Source: an uncultured Clostridium sp.
GTDB taxonomy: Bacteria; Bacillota; Clostridia; Oscillospirales; Acutalibacteraceae
Length of the DNA stretch: 64,000 nt
Assembly: GCA_902471875.1 (NCBI GenBank)
Contig: CABRLN010000008.1
Location: 14,198-78,197 of the forward strand
Reading direction: 5' to 3'
The number at the start of each line of letters is the position of its first letter. Position 1 is the stretch's first letter. Positions 9,146-18,684 of this stretch are shown one piece after another. The notes under the pieces are model-generated. The model saw only the letters and a program-made list of their open reading frames with translations, was not told the DNA's origin and ran no database searches. A program made the position numbers and the translations under genes.

Positions 9146-10888
9146 TTAATCATCTTCGCCTTGCAAAGCGTCGTAACCTCTTTCGCCTGTACGAACTTTT
9201 ACTACATCCTTAACATCGTAAATAAAGATTTTACCGTCACCAATGTGACCTGTATACAACGCCTTAACGGCTGCGTCAATAACTGTTTGAACAGGTATTT
9301 TACTTACTACAATTTCAACCTGCATCTTAGGCAACAAATTCATCTCTACAGGAACACCACGGTAATATTCAGCTTTACCTTTCTGAACACCACAACCCAA
9401 TACCTGTGTAACTGTCATACCTGTAATGCCAATTTCATCCATAGCACTCTTTAATTCTTCAAGCTTGCTTTGTTTTAAAATAATATCAACCTTAGATATT
9501 TCAACATCTGAAGCAGGCTTTGAAGCACCCTGTACCACCTGTACAGGTACTGCCTGTGCAACAGGAACATCACCTGTAACTGATGCATAATCATCAAGTG
9601 AAGCATTTGAAACAACTGCCGGCATAAAGTCTGCATAAGAGCTTATTAAACCATGCTCTGTTACATCCAAACCAACCATTTCTTCTTCTCTTGAAGCACG
9701 TAAACCAATTGTTTTCTTAATTACGAAGAATAAAATTGTTACTGTAACTACTGTCCATAAACCAACAGTTAAAACACCCAGTGCTTGAATACCTAACTGG
9801 CTAAAACCGCCGCCATAGAACAAACCTGTAATTCCGTCTTGACCTTTGCCTGTTGCAAACAAACCTACAGCCAATGTACCCCATACACCATTAAAGGCGT
9901 GAACAGCAACTGCACCAACAGGGTCATCAACCTTTAGTACATAATCAAGCAACCATACACCAAATATTACAAGCACACCTGCAACTGCACCAATTATAGC
10001 TGCACCTAAAGCATCAACATCAGCACAAGGGGCTGTAATTGCTACCAATCCTGCAAGAGATGCATTAAGTGACATAGAAACATCAGGCTTACCATGCTGT
10101 ACCCAAGTAATTATCATAGTAACCACTGTAGCTACAGCAGGGGCAATTGTTGTTGTTAAGAAAATCTGTCCTAAAAAGTCTGCGTTAGCTGCTGCGGCAC
10201 CGTTAAAGCCATACCAACCAAACCAAAGAATAAATACACCTAATGCACCAAGTGTTAAGCTGTGACCCGGAATAGCCTTAGGCACTCTTTTACCTGTCTT
10301 TTTATCTTTTACAAATTTACCAATTCTCGGTCCCAATATAGCAGCGCCGATTAAAGCAGAAATGCCGCCTACCATATGAATTGCGCAAGAACCGGCAAAG
10401 TCTATAAAGCCTAACTGTGACAGCCAACCGCCGCCCCAAATCCAGTGAGCTTCAATAGGATATATAATTGCAGAAATTACACCTGAATATATACAATAAG
10501 AAATAAACTTTGTTCTTTCTGCCATAGCACCCGAAACAATAGTTGCTGTTGTAGCACAGAATACTAAGTTAAATACAAAGTTGTGCCACGGAAAATCTGC
10601 AAAGCTGGTAAATATTTGCAAGTCCGGTCTGCCTATTAAGCCAAAAAAAGCATTCTCACCACATAGTAAACCAAAACCAATTAAAACAAACATTACTGTA
10701 CCAATACAGAAGTCCATTAGGTTTTTCATAATAATGTTACCTGCGTTTTTTGCTCTTGTAAAACCTGTTTCTACCATTGCAAAACCACACTGCATAAAGA
10801 ATACCAATGCTGCACCTATCAAAAACCATACGCCTGAGGTACCAAACATAGTATCATTTACAACTTGTTGTACACTGCCTGCATCCAT
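9146..10888 (-). CDS. amt: Ammonium transporter with fused C-terminal PII (GlnB/GlnK) domain
   Basis: The protein is 580 residues from the ATG at 10888, preceded by AAGGGGAG; an upstream in-frame TTG lies in the terminator U-tract and is rejected. Residues about 1-410 are a canonical Amt channel (FFMQCGFAMVETGFTRAKN; AIHMVGGISALIGA; GAVAVHAFNGVWGTLAVG with the pore histidines). After a linker, residues about 460-570 form a complete PII domain: GMTVTQVLGCGVQKGKAEYY with the T-loop tyrosine of the EYYRG motif, then LLPKMQVEIVV and the GDGKIFIYDV C-terminal motif. PII proteins sense ATP/ADP and 2-oxoglutarate and plug Amt channels; fusion ties the gate to the channel. It lies 137 nt downstream of glnA behind an attenuator-like hairpin. 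Confidence 0.95.
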   Translation of the reverse strand: MDAGSVQQVVNDTMFGTSGVWFLIGAALVFFMQCGFAMVETGFTRAKNAGNIIMKNLMDFCIGTVMFVLIGFGLLCGENAFFGLIGRPDLQIFTSFADFPWHNFVFNLVFCATTATIVSGAMAERTKFISYCIYSGVISAIIYPIEAHWIWGGGWLSQLGFIDFAGSCAIHMVGGISALIGAAILGPRIGKFVKDKKTGKRVPKAIPGHSLTLGALGVFILWFGWYGFNGAAAANADFLGQIFLTTTIAPAVATVVTMIITWVQHGKPDVSMSLNASLAGLVAITAPCADVDALGAAIIGAVAGVLVIFGVWLLDYVLKVDDPVGAVAVHAFNGVWGTLAVGLFATGKGQDGITGLFYGGGFSQLGIQALGVLTVGLWTVVTVTILFFVIKKTIGLRASREEEMVGLDVTEHGLISSYADFMPAVVSNASLDDYASVTGDVPVAQAVPVQVVQGASKPASDVEISKVDIILKQSKLEELKSAMDEIGITGMTVTQVLGCGVQKGKAEYYRGVPVEMNLLPKMQVEIVVSKIPVQTVIDAAVKALYTGHIGDGKIFIYDVKDVVKVRTGERGYDALQGEDD

Positions 10889-10906
10889 TTTATATCTCCC
10901 CTTAAA

Positions 10907-10977
10907 CAAAAAATTAAAGCGTGTATTCTTTACGAACCAAGTTAATTTAGTTCGTAAAGATATACACGCCTTTGTGC
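10907..10977 (-). promoter_or_regulatory. glnA-amt intergenic attenuator: hexaloop hairpin overlapping an intrinsic terminator
   Basis: On the minus strand the order is a short hairpin GCAC-AAAGGC-GTGT (10964-10977), then a long stem (about 10919-10969; arms GCGTGTATATCTTTACGAAC and GTTCGTAAAGAATACACGC, one bulge) followed by TTTAATTTTTTG. The hexaloop has A at position 1 and G at position 4, the signature of ANTAR-binding loops. Its 3' half (GGCGTGT) is also the 5' base of the terminator stem, so the two are mutually exclusive. A consensus first hexaloop hairpin was not found upstream; an ATATA-AGTTG-TATAT stem lies there instead. Confidence 0.6.
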
Positions 10978-11025
10978 TTATATCATATACAACTTATATT
11001 ATTCCTAATAAAATATACTAATCTA

Positions 11026-13116
11026 TTATCTTACGCCAAACAGAAGCTCACCGTATGATGGATATGGCCAGTAATCAGCAGCTGTAGAAATTTCCATTTC
11101 GTCACCTACTGCTCTTAATTCGTTCATAGCACCAAATACATTTTTACCATAGAAAAGTGCTTGCTCGGCAACATCTTCAATACCCTTAGCCTCATTAACC
11201 TTAGACTCAAGAACTTCAATTTTGTTTTGGAAACAAACTAACAGTTTTGACAAATGCTCAATTACCTTTAATTCTGCATCGCAAGGAATTGAAGCGCTTA
11301 GTGATTTTTTAGCATTACAAGCATTAACCAACTCGTTTACATAAGCTGAAACAGCCGGGAAAATATCCTTCTTAGCCATGTCAAGCATTGTTAAAGCCTC
11401 AATGTTAATAATTTTACCATACTCTTCTTGCTGAATTTCATATCTTGAATGCATTTCTCTTTCTGTATGTACCTTGTGCTTTGTAAACAATTCTACATTC
11501 TTTTTATCAATAAAGTGCGGCATAGCCTCCGGCATTGAACGAAGGTTCAAAAGACCTCTTCTTTCAGCCTCTACAACCCACTCTGGTGAGTAGTTATCTC
11601 CGTTGAATACAATGTTTTGATAATCTGTAAATACTCTCTTAATTAAAGCCTTAACAGCAGCTTCCATATCTTCTGCACCTTCAAGCTCGTCAGCAAACTG
11701 ACTAAGCTCTTCAGCAACAATAGTATTTAGCATGATATTAGGACAAGCAATGTTAAGCGAAGAACCTAATGAACGGAACTCAAACTTATTGCCTGTAAAC
11801 GCAAACGGAGAAGTACGGTTACGGTCTGTTGTATCTTTCTTAAAGTCAGGAAGAACATCAACACCAAGCTCCATTTTCTGTGAACCTGTTGCAACAACCT
11901 CAGTACCATTGATGATGGAATCCATAACAGCCTTTAGATCGTCACCGATAAACATTGAAATAATAGCAGGAGGAGCCTCATTAGCACCCAAACGGTGGTC
12001 ATTACCTGCGCTTGCAACAGAAACTCTTAAAAGATCCTGATATTCGTAAACACCCTTAATAATAGCCGCCAAGAACAGTAGGAACTCTGTATTCTGAGCA
12101 GGATTTTTACCAGGTGAAAGCAGATTTCTGCCTGTATTAGTTGAAATTGACCAGTTATTGTGCTTACCACTGCCATTTACACCTGCAAATGGCTTTTCGT
12201 GAAGCAGACAAACAAGGCCGTGCTTTTGTGCAACCTTTCTCATAACCTCCATAGTAAGCTGGTTATGGTCAGTTGCCAAGTTACTTGTTGTAAAAATAGG
12301 TGCCATTTCATGCTGTGCAGGAGCAACCTCGTTATGTCTTGTTTTTGAATAAATACCTAATTTCCAAAGCTCTGCATCAAGGTCCTGCATATAAGCCATT
12401 ACTCTAGGTTTAATTGTACCAAAGTAATGATCTTCCAATTCTTGACCCTTTGGAGCCTTAGCGCCAAACAATGTTCTGCCTGTAAAAATAAGGTCTTTTC
12501 TTTGGTCGTATAAATCTTTATCAATTAAAAAGTACTCCTGCTCAGGACCAACAGTCGTCACAACTCTTGTTGTTTCTGTGTCACCCAACAGATGCAAAAC
12601 TCTTACTGCTTCTGCACTGATACTCTCCATTGAACGTAACAATGGTGTCTTTTTATCAAGAGCTTCGCCTGTGTAGGAACAAAAAGCTGTAGGAATACAC
12701 AATGTGCTGTCTTTTACAAATGCATAAGATGTTGGGTCCCATGCAGTATAGCCTCTTGCTTCAAAAGTAGCTCTTATACCGCCGGATGGGAAAGATGATG
12801 CGTCAGGCTCGCCCTTAATAAGCTCTTTGCCTGAAAACTCCATAATAATCTGACCGTCGTCAGTTGGATTAATAAAACTGTCATGCTTTTCAGCTGTAAC
12901 ACCTGTCATTGGTTGAAACCAGTGTGTGTAATGTGTTGCACCTTTTTCAAGCGCCCAGTCCTTCATAGCGTTTGCAACAATATTTGCTACATTAATATCC
13001 AAAGGGTCTCCGTTTTTCATTGTTTTTTTAAGTGCTTTATAAGTTTCCTTTGGAAGTCTTTCCTTCATTGTAGCATCATCAAATACCATGCTACCAAACA
13101 GTTCAGGTACATTCAT
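11026..13116 (-). CDS. glnA: Type III glutamine synthetase (GlnN family)
   Basis: Makes glutamine from glutamate, ammonia and ATP in the cytoplasm. It is 696 residues, the length of GSIII (about 700) rather than GSI (about 450). GSIII hallmarks include [79 protein letters not shown] and [14 protein letters not shown]. The ATG at 13116 has AGGAGAG at proper spacing; the in-frame TTG at 13122 is too close to that site and is rejected. amt-PII follows 137 nt downstream. Expression appears to be controlled by a leader terminator (13167-13216) under a consensus promoter, likely through the ANTAR protein at 4927-5496. Often named glnN. Confidence 0.95.
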   Translation of the reverse strand: MNVPELFGSMVFDDATMKERLPKETYKALKKTMKNGDPLDINVANIVANAMKDWALEKGATHYTHWFQPMTGVTAEKHDSFINPTDDGQIIMEFSGKELIKGEPDASSFPSGGIRATFEARGYTAWDPTSYAFVKDSTLCIPTAFCSYTGEALDKKTPLLRSMESISAEAVRVLHLLGDTETTRVVTTVGPEQEYFLIDKDLYDQRKDLIFTGRTLFGAKAPKGQELEDHYFGTIKPRVMAYMQDLDAELWKLGIYSKTRHNEVAPAQHEMAPIFTTSNLATDHNQLTMEVMRKVAQKHGLVCLLHEKPFAGVNGSGKHNNWSISTNTGRNLLSPGKNPAQNTEFLLFLAAIIKGVYEYQDLLRVSVASAGNDHRLGANEAPPAIISMFIGDDLKAVMDSIINGTEVVATGSQKMELGVDVLPDFKKDTTDRNRTSPFAFTGNKFEFRSLGSSLNIACPNIMLNTIVAEELSQFADELEGAEDMEAAVKALIKRVFTDYQNIVFNGDNYSPEWVVEAERRGLLNLRSMPEAMPHFIDKKNVELFTKHKVHTEREMHSRYEIQQEEYGKIINIEALTMLDMAKKDIFPAVSAYVNELVNACNAKKSLSASIPCDAELKVIEHLSKLLVCFQNKIEVLESKVNEAKGIEDVAEQALFYGKNVFGAMNELRAVGDEMEISTAADYWPYPSYGELLFGVR

Positions 13117-13166
13117 GTCCAAACTCTCCTATCCATTAATAATTATTAAAATAACTTACACAAACT

Positions 13167-13216
13167 AAAAAACGCCGTAGGCATGACAATGCGTCAACCT
13201 ACAGCGCCATTGCTGT
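13167..13216 (-). promoter_or_regulatory. glnA leader attenuator with ANTAR-type hexaloop
   Basis: Minus strand: ACAGC-AATGGC-GCTGT (13201-13216), a 5-bp stem with a hexaloop having A1 and G4, overlaps the 5' arm of a terminator (GGCGCTGTAGG pairing with CCTACGGCG, then TTTTTT at 13167-13172). The predicted transcript starts only about 5 nt before the hexaloop hairpin, so no room remains for the usual first ANTAR hairpin unless another promoter is used. Confidence 0.65.
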
Positions 13217-13227
13217 GTTGTGATTAC

Positions 13228-13256
13228 AGTATATACTTCTTGATAAGTTTTGTCAA
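13228..13256 (-). promoter_or_regulatory. Consensus sigma-A promoter of glnA
   Basis: TTGACA (13251-13256) and TATACT (13228-13233) on the minus strand, separated by exactly 17 nt. Predicted start near 13221, giving a leader of about 105 nt that contains the attenuator. Confidence 0.85.
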
Positions 13257-13715
13257 CTAATTTCCTGCAAATTTATTATCTTTGGAACTTTTACTTGTTT
13301 CATAGATTTTTAATAATGAATTTATGGTTAATATGTTCTTATGAACAATCAATCAGCTAAAAATTCATCATACTATCTTTATTTCATCATAAATCTATAT
13401 GTATATTTTATGCTGTAGTTGATTTTAGTGTTCCAAAAATACAAATTTTTTTCTAATACACTACTGTGTCACACTTTCGTTTTTGCAAGTTAGTCTTAGC
13501 TTGTCCTGCATTTATAACCATACTCGCTAAATTACGTAATAAACCTATTACATATAGCGGCTACTATGACTCCGCTATATGGAACAATAAAAAGGCTTAT
13601 ACCAAATACACAGTAAAGATATTTTCTTTTTTATTAAATATTTTCAACTTTTTGTAACAAAAGGGTTGTCTTTGTAATATTATGTAGTGTACTTAATCGA
13701 AAGGAGGAAAAACAC
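13257..13715. other. AT-rich intergenic stretch with one strong inverted repeat
   Basis: No supported gene between the glnA promoter and the small plus-strand gene at 13716. A perfect inverted repeat CATATAGCGG / CCGCTATATG (13551-13581, 11-nt loop) stands out; it has no U-tract on either side, so it is not an obvious terminator and could be an operator or RNA stem. A 63-codon open frame at 13466-13657 lacks a ribosome site. Confidence 0.5.
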
Positions 13716-13832
13716 ATGTGCTTGAATAACATCTTTGGTGGCAACAGCTGCTGCTGGATTATCCTTCTTGTTATAATCCTATTAGTTTGCTGCAACGGCG
13801 ATGACAACAACAGCTGTGGTTGCGGTTGCTAA
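13716..13832 (+). CDS. 38-residue cysteine-rich membrane micropeptide
   Basis: A strong AAAGGAGG precedes the ATG by 8 nt, and a terminator follows, supporting a real short gene. The peptide has a short hydrophilic N-terminus (MCLNNIFGGNS), a hydrophobic segment of about 11 residues (residues 14-24) flanked by Cys pairs (12-13 and 25-26), an Asp/Asn stretch and a C-terminal CGCGC. Eight of 38 residues are cysteine. The pattern suggests a membrane-inserted metal- or disulfide-binding peptide, perhaps spore-associated, but I do not recognise a characterised family. It stands alone between divergent glnA and convergent yfhO-like genes. Confidence 0.75.
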   Translation: MCLNNIFGGNSCCWIILLVIILLVCCNGDDNNSCGCGC

Positions 13833-13877
13833 TTACCCGTCAATTTCAGCTATAGTAAAAAATAAATAAGTTAAAGT

Positions 13878-13921
13878 AAAAGCCACAGATTTACCAGTGA
13901 TTGGTATGCCTGTGGCTTTTT
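13878..13921 (+). terminator. Bidirectional terminator between the micropeptide and the YfhO-family gene
   Basis: Stem AAAAGCCACAG / CTGTGGCTTTT with a 21-nt loop, followed by TTTTTT on the plus strand and TTTTACTTT on the minus strand. It can serve both converging genes. Confidence 0.8.
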
Positions 13922-13950
13922 TATATGAAATATCGAAATATGACTAAAAG

Positions 13951-16803
13951 CTATTTACCCGTCGCAAAGAAAATTTCATATATAATAGGAACAATATATA
14001 TTCCAATCAATGCAATAAACCAAACAATATATAGTACACCCTGCAATATAACTGAAACAGCCTGCGGAGGTCTTGAAATACTTTTCTTTTCCTTCAACCA
14101 AACAAGTAGAATAAGCACTGCCAGCATCATTAATGAAATAACCGCACCAATTGACATTGCATTAGGGGAAAATTGTAAGCACACATTATTCACACCGTTT
14201 TCCAACGGCACTGCCATAAAGCCGTCGTTTACTGCCGGCTCTATTTTAACAGGCTTACCGTTAACAGTAGCTGTCCAGCTTTTGTCATAGCTTACAGGAA
14301 CAAACAGCATATTACTGTCTGAATGGGTATTTACTTTAACCTCAAGAGATGATGAGCTTGTAAAAGCAACATAATCATAATTATTTTTATATTCATTGCA
14401 TAAATTAATCAGCTTGTTAATATCAAAAGCATAAAGTATAATATCATTTTCTGTCAGTGTTCCACCGGTAAATTCAATAGTAACTATTTCATCTGTAAAG
14501 TTACCCAGTGAAATAACATTATTATTAAATTCTGACGGATAAAGAATTTTATTTTCGGACAAATATGTTGGTACTGCAACAGCTTTTCCGTTTACAGTTA
14601 TTGAAATATTTTTTTTAGCCGACTTAAAATACAACATTTTATCGCCTGTAACCTTAACAATATATTTTAATCCATTGACTTTGGGACTTACATTATAAAA
14701 ACAGCCAAGCTTAGAGTGGGGTTCTAAAATCTCCATAATATTTTCAGTATCACTGCTAAAGCTATGATACAGCAAATTATTGGTTTTTGCTATTTCTGCT
14801 GAATTTGTTTGTATATTTGCAATAGTACTATTAGCTACCAAACATGTCGGCAACGAATAGTTATAAGTATAATAGTTATATTCTCCTGCTTTTTGCTGTA
14901 GTGTATAAGCAGGTTCGGTTAAAACTTGTTTTGTTATTACATTTTTTATTCCCATTACAGCATCAGTAAGCAGCGTACCGCCTGTGTCAAGCATACGTGT
15001 ATAGGCACTGCTGTAACCCATGCTTTTCATTGCCTTAATAGAATCTCCCGACACTGTATGGGTCCAGTTGCTTAAAGCACCTCTTTGTAAAATAAACGGA
15101 TAGTTAGTATTAAGCGAGTTATCGTCATTTTTAACCCTGTTAAGTACACTTTCGCCTTGCGGCAAAACATCATTTATATTTTCAGCATCTTTTATAAACT
15201 GTGGATTTTGCTCAGGATAAACATAGGTTTTAACACCTATAAACGAATATGTACTTACTGAAAGCGGAATAACCACCACCAGTACAATACACAAGCTTTT
15301 CAGCTTTGATTTTTTTGTAAATAAAATAAGTATTAATGCGGCAATTAAAACAATGGATGCCGTTAAATACGCTTTTGGTATAGCATAATCTTGTGTATTA
15401 AGAAAATAACTGCCATATCTTTGTATAATATTACTTGCCTCTAACAGCCATGGTATTGTACAACAAACCAGTACAATAGCCACAATACTGACAATTACAG
15501 AAACAACTATGTTATTTTTAAGCTTTATAAACAAAGCTTTCACTTTATTTTCTTTTTTATAAACAGTGTCAAGTTCTGTTTCATCTTTTTCAGACACACT
15601 CTCAAAATCACTTTCCGTATCAACTTTTAACAAATTGTTTGTACAACCAATTTCAGTAGTAAAATCTGTATTCAGCCTTTTACTCTGTTTATATTCACTT
15701 TCGTAATTGATACAGTAACAAGCACCGGTAATAAAAACAAATGCTATTGTAAAGGCAGAACGCATAGGAAAGCCTGTGTATGAACCCGTATGCCACAGTT
15801 TGTTTGTTCCTTCAAAAATTATAGGCAAACAGACAATAAGCATCTCTCCAACAAAAAACAACGTTGCCCTTTTATGTTTAATAAATCTTGCTATTAAAAT
15901 AATGCACAGCAAAACCGCAAGTTCTAAGCCCATAAACATAAACCATTTATTCATATCATTGGTAGTTAATTTATCTTTAAATACAACATTTATAATATCA
16001 AAATAGTTTTTGCTTGCATTTCCCTCCCCTCTTGAAGAACCCATTAGGGTTAAAAAGGTTGGCAGCGTTTTAAACATTGAAAGCCCTACACCTAAAACTG
16101 TACCCAGAGCAAGACTAAAGGATTTATGTTTTTTCTCATTTTTATTAACAATAAGAATAATATACAAACCGCCTGTAAACAACAAGAAAATTAACACCTG
16201 TACGCTTACATAAAAATTTTCAAGCATAATTATTGTAAGACTTATTGTATATAACAAAATTTTTTCTTTTTTCATCAGGTAGTAAAAGCCTAACATAAGC
16301 AAAGGAAAAACCGCAACAATGTCAAGCCACTTTATATTACTGTAGTACTGAAGCACGTAACCGCTCATAGAATATAAAACGGCAAAGCCTATTTTATAAC
16401 CTATATCAATTTTGTTGAACACCTTATTAACAAATAAGTAAAAGCATATTGCAGACACTACTACCTTTAAGGCCAAGAAAAACGACATACTGTCCAGTAT
16501 AGACTCTCGTGGAATAAACAAAAAGAAAATATTAAAGGGTGACAGCATATCTGTTGAAACCATACTTATTCCTGTGCCAGAATACCAATCAAAAAACGGG
16601 TCCTTAAGCCCGTGCAAAGCATCCCAGTAATGGTAAAACTGTGGCACGTATGACTGTGCAAAGTCTGCATAGGTTATAGAACTGTCACCAAAAGGAAAAA
16701 TACCTTTAATGGCATACACCGTAAACAAAATGGCAGTTGTTATTAAAAAAAGTAAAATATACGGTGCCAGATTGTACACTATATTTTTTTTACGTTCGTT
16801 CAT
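13951..16803 (-). CDS. YfhO-family integral membrane protein
   Basis: The 950-residue multispanning protein has the YfhO N-terminus: a first helix, then GDSSITYADFAQSYVPQFYH and a long loop (WYSGTGISMVSTDMLSPFN), typical of GT-C-like lipid-linked sugar transferases. A dozen or so helices are followed by a large extracytoplasmic region (about 540-900) and a final helix near 905-925. In Bacillus, YfhO is required for glycosylation of lipoteichoic acid; by analogy this protein may transfer a sugar from a polyprenyl carrier to a surface polymer. An unusual charged insertion (about 370-415, rich in Asp, Glu and Lys) splits the helices. Start follows GGAGATTATAAAGGT. It has its own terminator and appears monocistronic. 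Confidence 0.85.
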   Translation of the reverse strand: MNERKKNIVYNLAPYILLFLITTAILFTVYAIKGIFPFGDSSITYADFAQSYVPQFYHYWDALHGLKDPFFDWYSGTGISMVSTDMLSPFNIFFLFIPRESILDSMSFFLALKVVVSAICFYLFVNKVFNKIDIGYKIGFAVLYSMSGYVLQYYSNIKWLDIVAVFPLLMLGFYYLMKKEKILLYTISLTIIMLENFYVSVQVLIFLLFTGGLYIILIVNKNEKKHKSFSLALGTVLGVGLSMFKTLPTFLTLMGSSRGEGNASKNYFDIINVVFKDKLTTNDMNKWFMFMGLELAVLLCIILIARFIKHKRATLFFVGEMLIVCLPIIFEGTNKLWHTGSYTGFPMRSAFTIAFVFITGACYCINYESEYKQSKRLNTDFTTEIGCTNNLLKVDTESDFESVSEKDETELDTVYKKENKVKALFIKLKNNIVVSVIVSIVAIVLVCCTIPWLLEASNIIQRYGSYFLNTQDYAIPKAYLTASIVLIAALILILFTKKSKLKSLCIVLVVVIPLSVSTYSFIGVKTYVYPEQNPQFIKDAENINDVLPQGESVLNRVKNDDNSLNTNYPFILQRGALSNWTHTVSGDSIKAMKSMGYSSAYTRMLDTGGTLLTDAVMGIKNVITKQVLTEPAYTLQQKAGEYNYYTYNYSLPTCLVANSTIANIQTNSAEIAKTNNLLYHSFSSDTENIMEILEPHSKLGCFYNVSPKVNGLKYIVKVTGDKMLYFKSAKKNISITVNGKAVAVPTYLSENKILYPSEFNNNVISLGNFTDEIVTIEFTGGTLTENDIILYAFDINKLINLCNEYKNNYDYVAFTSSSSLEVKVNTHSDSNMLFVPVSYDKSWTATVNGKPVKIEPAVNDGFMAVPLENGVNNVCLQFSPNAMSIGAVISLMMLAVLILLVWLKEKKSISRPPQAVSVILQGVLYIVWFIALIGIYIVPIIYEIFFATGK

Positions 16804-16858
16804 ACCTTTATAATCTCCTGTAGTAAAAAATTATATTATACTTATTATTTATGTAACG

Positions 16859-16889
16859 AAAAAGGAACAGCTTATTGCTTGCTGTCCCT
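16859..16889 (-). terminator. Intrinsic terminator after the SseB-like gene
   Basis: Minus strand: AGGGACAGC / GCTGTTCCT stem with a 9-nt loop followed by TTTTTC, about 20 nt after the stop at 16910. Confidence 0.75.
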
Positions 16890-16909
16890 ATTTTAAATAT
16901 GCAAATAAA

Positions 16910-18562
16910 TTATTTTTTCTTTCTGAATCGGCTAAAGAAACCAGCTTTTCTCTCCGACTGTTTCTCTTTTTCTTCAATATTTTTTTTATCCGCAAGCTCG
17001 GTTACAGTTTCTGCAACGTCTTCATTAGTTGTTTTTACATCATTATCCAACTCATCTTCAACAGCCATATCTTGCTCTGCGACATTGTCAGCGTCAGCTA
17101 TTTCGTCTTCAGCGTCTTTTACAAGTTCAAGCTTTCGTTCAGAATTTGAGGTTATATTCTCCTTCTTAACAGCCTCGCTATGATTTATTTGGTTTGCTAC
17201 CATATGTAAAATATTTTCTGTAGAAATCTCGCGAGGTACTTCAGGAATTGTAACAGTTGTTGGCTTTTCTTCATCCGGCTTTTCTGCACTTGGTCTAAAC
17301 ACAGTAACCGGCTTTTGACTTAAATCTTTAAGCTGTACCATAGCTTCTTCTGTAAAAATAAAACCTAAAGTTGACGGGTTAAAAATAATAACTTTACAAT
17401 TATCGTTCAGCATAGAATACGCCTCTTCAAGAGAAACAGCAATAGGTACAGCCTTGCCGTTAAACATTAAATTAAACTCGTCATAGTCGGTAAACAATGG
17501 TAATGCATGACTTTTATCTTTAGTGTTTGTCAGTGTACCGGCTGCAAATTCAGTACCTTCAATTGGTTCATATTTACAATTTTCAGCACCTAAGTGAACA
17601 AAACTTTTTTGGTTATAAAAATTTTCAGCCGCCCTAGATAAAACAATAGTGTTTGGCTTTTCTTCTGCATTAATTGTAAGAGGAAGCAAAAAGGTCGTTT
17701 TAAAAATCTGATGGCTCAACTGACTTGTAAGAGTCATAAGATTAGCTTTTACCTGTGGATTGTCAATACCCGCACACTCTATACATCTTATAAAGGCATT
17801 ATATATAGGCGAATTATAAGTTTTCCATTTGTCATCAGAAGGTTCACCTAACAAAACATCTCGGTCAAAAATACAAGCACCACCATTAGCCAGGCAGAAA
17901 ATTATTTTAAATACGCCGTATTTTTTACAATTTTTAATAATTTCATTAGCTTGCTCAGATGTAACCTTGTAATATTGGTTACCAAACATTTTTGTAGCTT
18001 CAACCAGCTTCTTAGCTTCCGTCTCGCCCTCTACAAAAAAGATTTTGCCTTCAAAATCAATGGCAGGAAACATTTTATTTAAGTGATTTGAATGAACAAA
18101 ATAAATATCCTCATCTTTTCCGTTTAGAAATTCTTTAAATTTACTAATGCCGGCGTTGCTTTCAGCCTGAAAATCACTTTTCATTTGTTCCACCAAATTT
18201 GGCTCTGTGCCTGTTGGCTGACCCAGGTTAGGTTTTAGTGGTACAGGCTGTGACTGTGGTGTTTCCTGAAAGAACATTTTCAGCAATCTGTCTGATGGTG
18301 CACCTGTACTTAATGTGCCAACCAATGCCTTAAAAGCCTCTTCATCTGTATCCCACAGGTCAAACTCCTCTTTTGTAAGTAAATACTCACCAATAGTGCA
18401 GCTTCCTTTTTGAATAATTTCAGGGTTTGCAATGGTATCTCCAAAGCGCAAACCACCATTAAAATCCATAATTCTCAACAAATAATATTTTTCAGGCTTT
18501 GACCTGAACAATATGTATTTTCCGGCTTCATCAAAATAAACCTTTTCAAAATCTATCTTCAT
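16910..18562 (-). CDS. SseB-domain-like protein with long acidic C-terminal tail
   Basis: 550 residues, cytoplasmic (no signal or membrane segment). The start follows TAGGAGGAG, an excellent ribosome site. The region about 325-425 (LPLFTDYDEFNLMF, then VAVSLEEAYSML, then IIFNPSTLGFIFTEE) resembles the SseB N-terminal domain, a ligand- or protein-binding module in many Clostridia. The N-terminal 300 residues are not recognised. From about 430 the protein becomes low-complexity and highly acidic (Glu/Asp/Lys rich), ending in a basic FFSRFRKKK. The neighbours do not explain a function. The SseB resemblance is moderate; the rest is hypothetical. Confidence 0.7.
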   Translation of the reverse strand: MKIDFEKVYFDEAGKYILFRSKPEKYYLLRIMDFNGGLRFGDTIANPEIIQKGSCTIGEYLLTKEEFDLWDTDEEAFKALVGTLSTGAPSDRLLKMFFQETPQSQPVPLKPNLGQPTGTEPNLVEQMKSDFQAESNAGISKFKEFLNGKDEDIYFVHSNHLNKMFPAIDFEGKIFFVEGETEAKKLVEATKMFGNQYYKVTSEQANEIIKNCKKYGVFKIIFCLANGGACIFDRDVLLGEPSDDKWKTYNSPIYNAFIRCIECAGIDNPQVKANLMTLTSQLSHQIFKTTFLLPLTINAEEKPNTIVLSRAAENFYNQKSFVHLGAENCKYEPIEGTEFAAGTLTNTKDKSHALPLFTDYDEFNLMFNGKAVPIAVSLEEAYSMLNDNCKVIIFNPSTLGFIFTEEAMVQLKDLSQKPVTVFRPSAEKPDEEKPTTVTIPEVPREISTENILHMVANQINHSEAVKKENITSNSERKLELVKDAEDEIADADNVAEQDMAVEDELDNDVKTTNEDVAETVTELADKKNIEEKEKQSERKAGFFSRFRKKK

Positions 18563-18599
18563 GTATTATTCTCCTCCTAAACAACGGCATTATATATTT

Positions 18600-18628
18600 A
18601 TTATATCAGCAGTATATACAAATAGCAA
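18600..18628 (-). promoter_or_regulatory. Sigma-A-type promoter of the SseB-like gene
   Basis: Minus strand TTGCTA (18623-18628), 17-nt spacer, TATAAT (18600-18605); start codon about 35 nt downstream. Confidence 0.7.
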
Positions 18629-18684
18629 ATAGTTTTTATCGATAAATTGTAAACACCTTTTTAACACAACATATAACATTGTAA

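Noticed and set aside
10978..11025. A consensus first ANTAR hairpin upstream of the amt hexaloop
   Set aside because: The best stem (ATATA-AGTTG-TATAT) has a five-nt loop without the A1/G4 pattern, so it was not called.
13466..13657. 63-codon plus-strand open frame upstream of the micropeptide
   Set aside because: No ribosome-binding motif, no recognisable domain, AT-rich composition like non-coding sequence.
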